Of a DNA stretch of 6,968 nucleotides, positions 4,663 through 6,968 are shown in pieces; the first letter of the stretch is position 1, and the number at the start of each line of letters is the position of its first letter. Made by a program: the position numbers and the translations under genes. This DNA comes from Eggerthellaceae bacterium (GTDB taxonomy: Bacteria; Actinomycetota; Coriobacteriia; Coriobacteriales; Eggerthellaceae). Under the pieces are notes generated by a model. The model had not been told where the DNA came from. It was given only the letters and a program-made list of their open reading frames with translations, and ran no database searches. Where the stretch lies: positions 1 to 6,968 of the forward strand of contig JAFXIM010000060.1 in the NCBI GenBank assembly GCA_017533165.1. The letters run 5' to 3'.

Positions 4663-4734
4663 AATCTCTTGTTTGAAGTGCGTGAGTCCGACCGACAAAT
4701 GTGCTGTAAGACTTTATTTTGAGAGGATGATGAT

Positions 4735-5550
4735 ATGAAAGACTTTCACTTCGGCTCAAAAGATGAATCCAAGCCCTCTTACTACGTTTTCATCAAGGCT
4801 TCTCAAAACATTGGTGAGCACGCATTCTTTCGTTATGACACCATGAAAGAAGCTATTGCGTTGTTTGAGTATCAGAGGGCAATGCACCCTAATCGATCTC
4901 TCAGCCTTGGGGTTCATAAGGATTACTCTCGCCGAGCGGACATCGTTGAGCAAATTGACGGGGTTGCCGTCCTTTCTGATGATTACAAGCGTTTTTCTCC
5001 TTGGAAGGAGGACGCATCGATTGCCACAGCGGCTCAGGAGGCGGCAGAACGACTTGAAGTTAAGTGGAAGATCGACCGCCGGCTTGTAGGCCTGCCAATC
5101 CTGATTCCGCGCGAAGCTGAGATCAGCAGTTATGTTCCTTGGTACTTGGAGGGACGCACGCTTCGCACAGATGATCCTGACAGGTTGGATACAAGTATCG
5201 TTGAGGCTTACATAAAGGATATCGGTTGGACTTCAATCGAAGACGTGAGAGCGCTTGCGAAAAATCGCGGTTACTTCAACCCTGATAAGCTCATGGTGAG
5301 CGAGTATCTGGTTTCGTATCAAGAGAACCAGAGCGGCGCAGGTGGCACCATGGCCATATCACCCGGGGAATACGAGTATTTGGCGAAGAAAACGGCAATG
5401 GAGCGCAGTAAGGTTACTGGGCGAGATCAAGACTCGCTGGATTCTCTCAAACAGAAGGCAAAGGATCGCGCTCGGAAAACGCAGCTGGTAACCGGGCTTT
5501 CATCAGAACGCCCTCAAACTAACCCATTAAGGCACGAGGCTCTTCGATAG
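4735..5550 (+). CDS. Unidentified accessory protein, 271 aa
   Basis: Start ATG 4735 is supported by GAGAGG (4721-4726), eight bases upstream. The protein is soluble, with no signal peptide or membrane segment. Residues about 15-90 look like a compact domain: YYVFIKAS, then a helix (MKEAIALFEYQRAM), then LSLGV and a DIVEQIDGVAVLSDDYKRF motif. The layout 'helix - lGv - div..idG...l.DDY' resembles small domains seen in accessory and polyvalent proteins of conjugative elements, but I cannot name the family. The middle (about 130-200) holds WYLEGRTLRTDDPDRLDTSIVEAYI, with a DIGWTSIEDV segment. The C-terminal 60 residues are charged and Lys/Arg-rich (MERSKVTGRDQDSLDSLKQ, then KAKDRARKTQ), possibly nucleic-acid binding. 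It is followed 140 bp later by a small gene in the same direction. No catalytic residues are evident. Confidence 0.75.
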   Translation: MKDFHFGSKDESKPSYYVFIKASQNIGEHAFFRYDTMKEAIALFEYQRAMHPNRSLSLGVHKDYSRRADIVEQIDGVAVLSDDYKRFSPWKEDASIATAAQEAAERLEVKWKIDRRLVGLPILIPREAEISSYVPWYLEGRTLRTDDPDRLDTSIVEAYIKDIGWTSIEDVRALAKNRGYFNPDKLMVSEYLVSYQENQSGAGGTMAISPGEYEYLAKKTAMERSKVTGRDQDSLDSLKQKAKDRARKTQLVTGLSSERPQTNPLRHEALR

Positions 5551-5690
5551 CCAGACCAGTGCCATACGATACGAAAAACATTTTCTCTGCAGTGACGTGA
5601 AGCGGCAAGCCTCTTTGCAGTAAGTAGGTGGATTTGCTGGTAGCTTTAAAGCATAATACCCCTGACACATCTGCTCATGAGAGGAAACAA

Positions 5691-5912
5691 GTGACTATCA
5701 AAGATCTGCTCATAGAGGGCATCTGGTTTGGCGGGGATGTCTTCGTGGCTAGCGCCAGCGATGCTAAGCCGCATTGGTCCGGTAAGCTACATCCTGACGT
5801 AGAAAGCAATTTGCGCGAAGAGGATGGGGCGCTGCCGGATTGGTTTGCTCGCATGGAGGTTGCGGCAATCGGAGCGGCGGAAGACGGTAGTTTGCTTGTG
5901 GCTGTAAGGTAA
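5691..5912 (+). CDS. Small acidic accessory protein, 73 aa
   Basis: The frame is open from 5628, but the better start is GTG 5691 because AGAGGA (5680-5685) lies five bases upstream; the GTG at 5628 lacks a well-spaced site. The product begins TIKDLLIEGIWFGGDVFVAS after the initiator and ends with LPDWFARMEVAAIGAAEDGS before LLVAVR. This 'TIKDLL.EG..F.G.v.V ... DMEV..i.A.edG.L.vav' layout resembles short proteins carried in conjugative elements of gut Firmicutes and Actinobacteria, whose role is unknown; the resemblance is from memory. It is acidic, soluble and likely a small beta-rich fold. It shares direction with the 271-aa gene and may be cotranscribed with it. Its size and setting also fit anti-defence proteins, with no direct evidence. 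Confidence 0.6.
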   Translation: MTIKDLLIEGIWFGGDVFVASASDAKPHWSGKLHPDVESNLREEDGALPDWFARMEVAAIGAAEDGSLLVAVR

Positions 5913-6104
5913 ATCCAGGGCAATAAAGCTCTCTGTGAAAAGACACGCTCCAACACCACGTCAAGCCCTGGAAAATAGGTAAAAGTATAAGCATACATAG
6001 GTTTGCTTTTAGAGTATTTCTATTTCCGCTTCTGCATAGAAATAGAAGTTGAAGGGAATTTATACCCGCAGGTCAACCCGAAAATTTTTGCAAAATTGCT
6101 CCTA
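5913..6104. other. Intergenic region with inverted repeats before the integrase
   Basis: Two structures are visible. CCAGGGC (5915-5921) is complementary to GCCCTGG (5965-5971). TCTATTTC (6019-6026) is complementary to GAAATAGA (6039-6046) with a 12-base loop. The stretch 5971-6100 is AT-rich and includes AATTTT-TGC-AAAATT (6083-6097). Such sequences upstream of a recombinase gene often hold its operator or the attachment site, but no core site can be identified without the other junction. Confidence 0.35.
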
Positions 6105-6131
6105 TTGCGAATACGGAAAAGAGTGTACAAT
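6105..6131 (+). promoter_or_regulatory. Possible integrase promoter
   Basis: TACAAT (6126-6131) is a good -10 hexamer 35 bp before the integrase ATG. The nearest -35 candidate, TTGCGA (6105-6110), has a short 15-bp spacer, so the promoter is probably weak or activator-dependent. Confidence 0.4.
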
Positions 6132-6166
6132 ATCGCCATCCTGAAGTCAACGTTCTAAGGCCCTCC

Positions 6167-6968
6167 ATGACCATCACCCGCGACAACGAGACCCTGTTGA
6201 TACCGGCCGATGTCATAGCCGAGTGGTTAGACGCGCTCGACGTGGCCGAGGTCACCAAGAAGTCCTACCGTTGCGGCCTTCGTGCCCTCGAGGAGTACGT
6301 GCTTGAAAATGACCTGGACATTGATGAGCTCGATACCGCCGATGTCGTGGCGTTCAAGAAGGATCTCCTGACCCGCCTCTCCCCTGGCTCGGTATCCACG
6401 TACCTCAAGGGCGTGAAGTCCTTCTACCGCTGGGCGGAGTCGGACGGATTCCCCGACGTCGCCTCCAAGGTCAAGGGCGCTCCCCTCTCCCGCGACTTCA
6501 AGAAGGACACGCTCACGCGCGAGCAGGCGAAGCGGTTGCTGGAGAGCGCCCGCGGCGAGAGCGAGCAGGAGAAGCGCGACTACGCGATGCTCAGCCTCAT
6601 GCTCCGAACCGGGCTGCGCGACATCGAGGTCGTGCGCGCCGACGTGGGCGACGTCAAACCCCACTCGGGCGCCATGGTCCTCTTCGTGCACGGCAAGGGG
6701 CGCTCGGAGAAGGACGACTTCGTGGTGCTCGCCGAAACCCTGCAGGCCGACATCAACCGCTACCTCGCAGAGCGAAAGAACCTCTCCCCCACCGATCCCC
6801 TCTTCACGTCCACCTCGAACCGCAACGAGGGCGGCCGCCTCACCACGAGATCCGTATCCGGCATCGTGAAGCAGGCGCTGCGCAACATAGGCCTCGACTC
6901 CGAGCGCTACACGGCGCATTCCTTAAGGCATACGAGCGTGACCTACGCGCTCATGGCGGGCGCCACCG
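6167..6968 (+). CDS. Tyrosine recombinase/integrase, N-terminal 267 residues, 3' end outside window
   Basis: The frame is open from ATG 6167 to the right edge. Start support: TAAGG (6156-6160) lies six bases upstream and no earlier in-frame start is near. The protein is a XerC/XerD-like site-specific recombinase that cuts and rejoins DNA through a covalent 3'-phosphotyrosine link. Residues about 14-95 are the SAM-like N-terminal arm/core-binding domain (KKSYRCGLRALEEYV, VSTYLKGVKSFYRWA). The catalytic domain shows LMLRTGLRDIEV (first Arg, R151), a beta-hairpin lysine in HGKGRSEKD (K178), and HSLRHT (H251, R254). The last His/Trp and the nucleophilic Tyr should lie about 20-35 residues past the window edge. 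Third codon positions are strongly C/G, more so than in the 271-aa gene to its left, suggesting a different origin or a more host-adapted gene. It may mobilise this island, or mark a neighbouring element. Confidence 0.92.
   Translation, partial: MTITRDNETLLIPADVIAEWLDALDVAEVTKKSYRCGLRALEEYVLENDLDIDELDTADVVAFKKDLLTRLSPGSVSTYLKGVKSFYRWAESDGFPDVASKVKGAPLSRDFKKDTLTREQAKRLLESARGESEQEKRDYAMLSLMLRTGLRDIEVVRADVGDVKPHSGAMVLFVHGKGRSEKDDFVVLAETLQADINRYLAERKNLSPTDPLFTSTSNRNEGGRLTTRSVSGIVKQALRNIGLDSERYTAHSLRHTSVTYALMAGAT

Larger units (their letters stand above)
4395..4734. other. Gene-free interval with regulatory structure
   Basis: No ORF here is supported. The left part (4395-4500) is AT-rich, with two TATAGT boxes (4473-4478 and 4486-4491) but no good -35 for either. 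The right part holds the long hairpin and inverted repeat listed separately, then the ribosome-binding site of the gene at 4735. A 60-codon frame on the - strand (4516-4698) reads through the hairpin and has no start signal. Confidence 0.5.

Noticed and set aside
5628..5690. N-terminal extension of the 73-aa protein from GTG 5628
   Set aside because: It has no well-spaced ribosome-binding site, whereas GTG 5691 has AGAGGA at five bases; the extension also lacks the domain-like pattern.
6227..6919. 230-codon frame on the - strand
   Set aside because: It is the antisense shadow of the integrase, created by its high third-position GC; the + frame carries the catalytic motifs.
1..6968. tRNA gene as an integration target
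   Set aside because: No cloverleaf with a GGTTCRA-type T-loop and matching acceptor stem was found on reading through; GGTTCGTGAGCC at 3186 lacks the rest of a tRNA.

Overview
The window is an accessory (mobile-element-like) segment from a moderately GC-rich bacterium. Its most recognisable content is the end of a type V-A CRISPR-Cas locus: the 3' part of a Cas12a gene (1-501, open at the left edge) and a very short array of three 36-bp Cas12a-type repeats (664-830). The far right holds a tyrosine recombinase running off the edge (from 6167). Host taxonomy cannot be read with certainty. The codon use of the recombinase and the style of the small accessory genes would suit a gut actinobacterium (Coriobacteriia-like) or a Clostridia-type host, but this is inference only.

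Layout, left to right. (1) cas12a and its array lie on the + strand. A strong hairpin sits between them, and an extended -10 promoter abuts repeat 1. No cas1, cas2 or cas4 lies between effector and array. (2) A convergent 328-aa XRE-type HTH regulator occupies 884-1870 on the - strand, with a TTG start placed by a GGAGG ribosome-binding site. (3) At 1991-2573 is a run of hairpins, mostly leftward terminators. It includes a compact leftward unit of near-consensus promoter, 33-codon ORF and terminator (2478-2299), plus repeated AAAGGTGC motifs. (4) At 2664-2941 are four imperfect tandem stem-loop modules whose stems keep pairing while their sequence changes. (5) About 3010-3700 has no convincing gene but many strong helices, and looks like a large structured noncoding RNA. 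(6) At 3789-4343 on the - strand is the C-terminal half of a protein resembling the Cas12a inhibitor AcrVA2, with no credible start, so probably a remnant. (7) A long 23-bp hairpin lies at 4560-4612, nested in a 9-bp inverted repeat. (8) Two rightward accessory genes follow: an unidentified 271-aa protein (4735-5550) and a small 73-aa protein (5691-5912). (9) The integrase begins at 6167.

Together the window shows a stripped-down Cas12a effector and array, a remnant of an apparent anti-Cas12a protein about 3.3 kb away, and a large RNA-like region between them, in a context with a site-specific recombinase. This suggests a history of conflict or co-mobilisation between a Cas12a locus and mobile elements. 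Functional links between the parts are inferred from proximity only.
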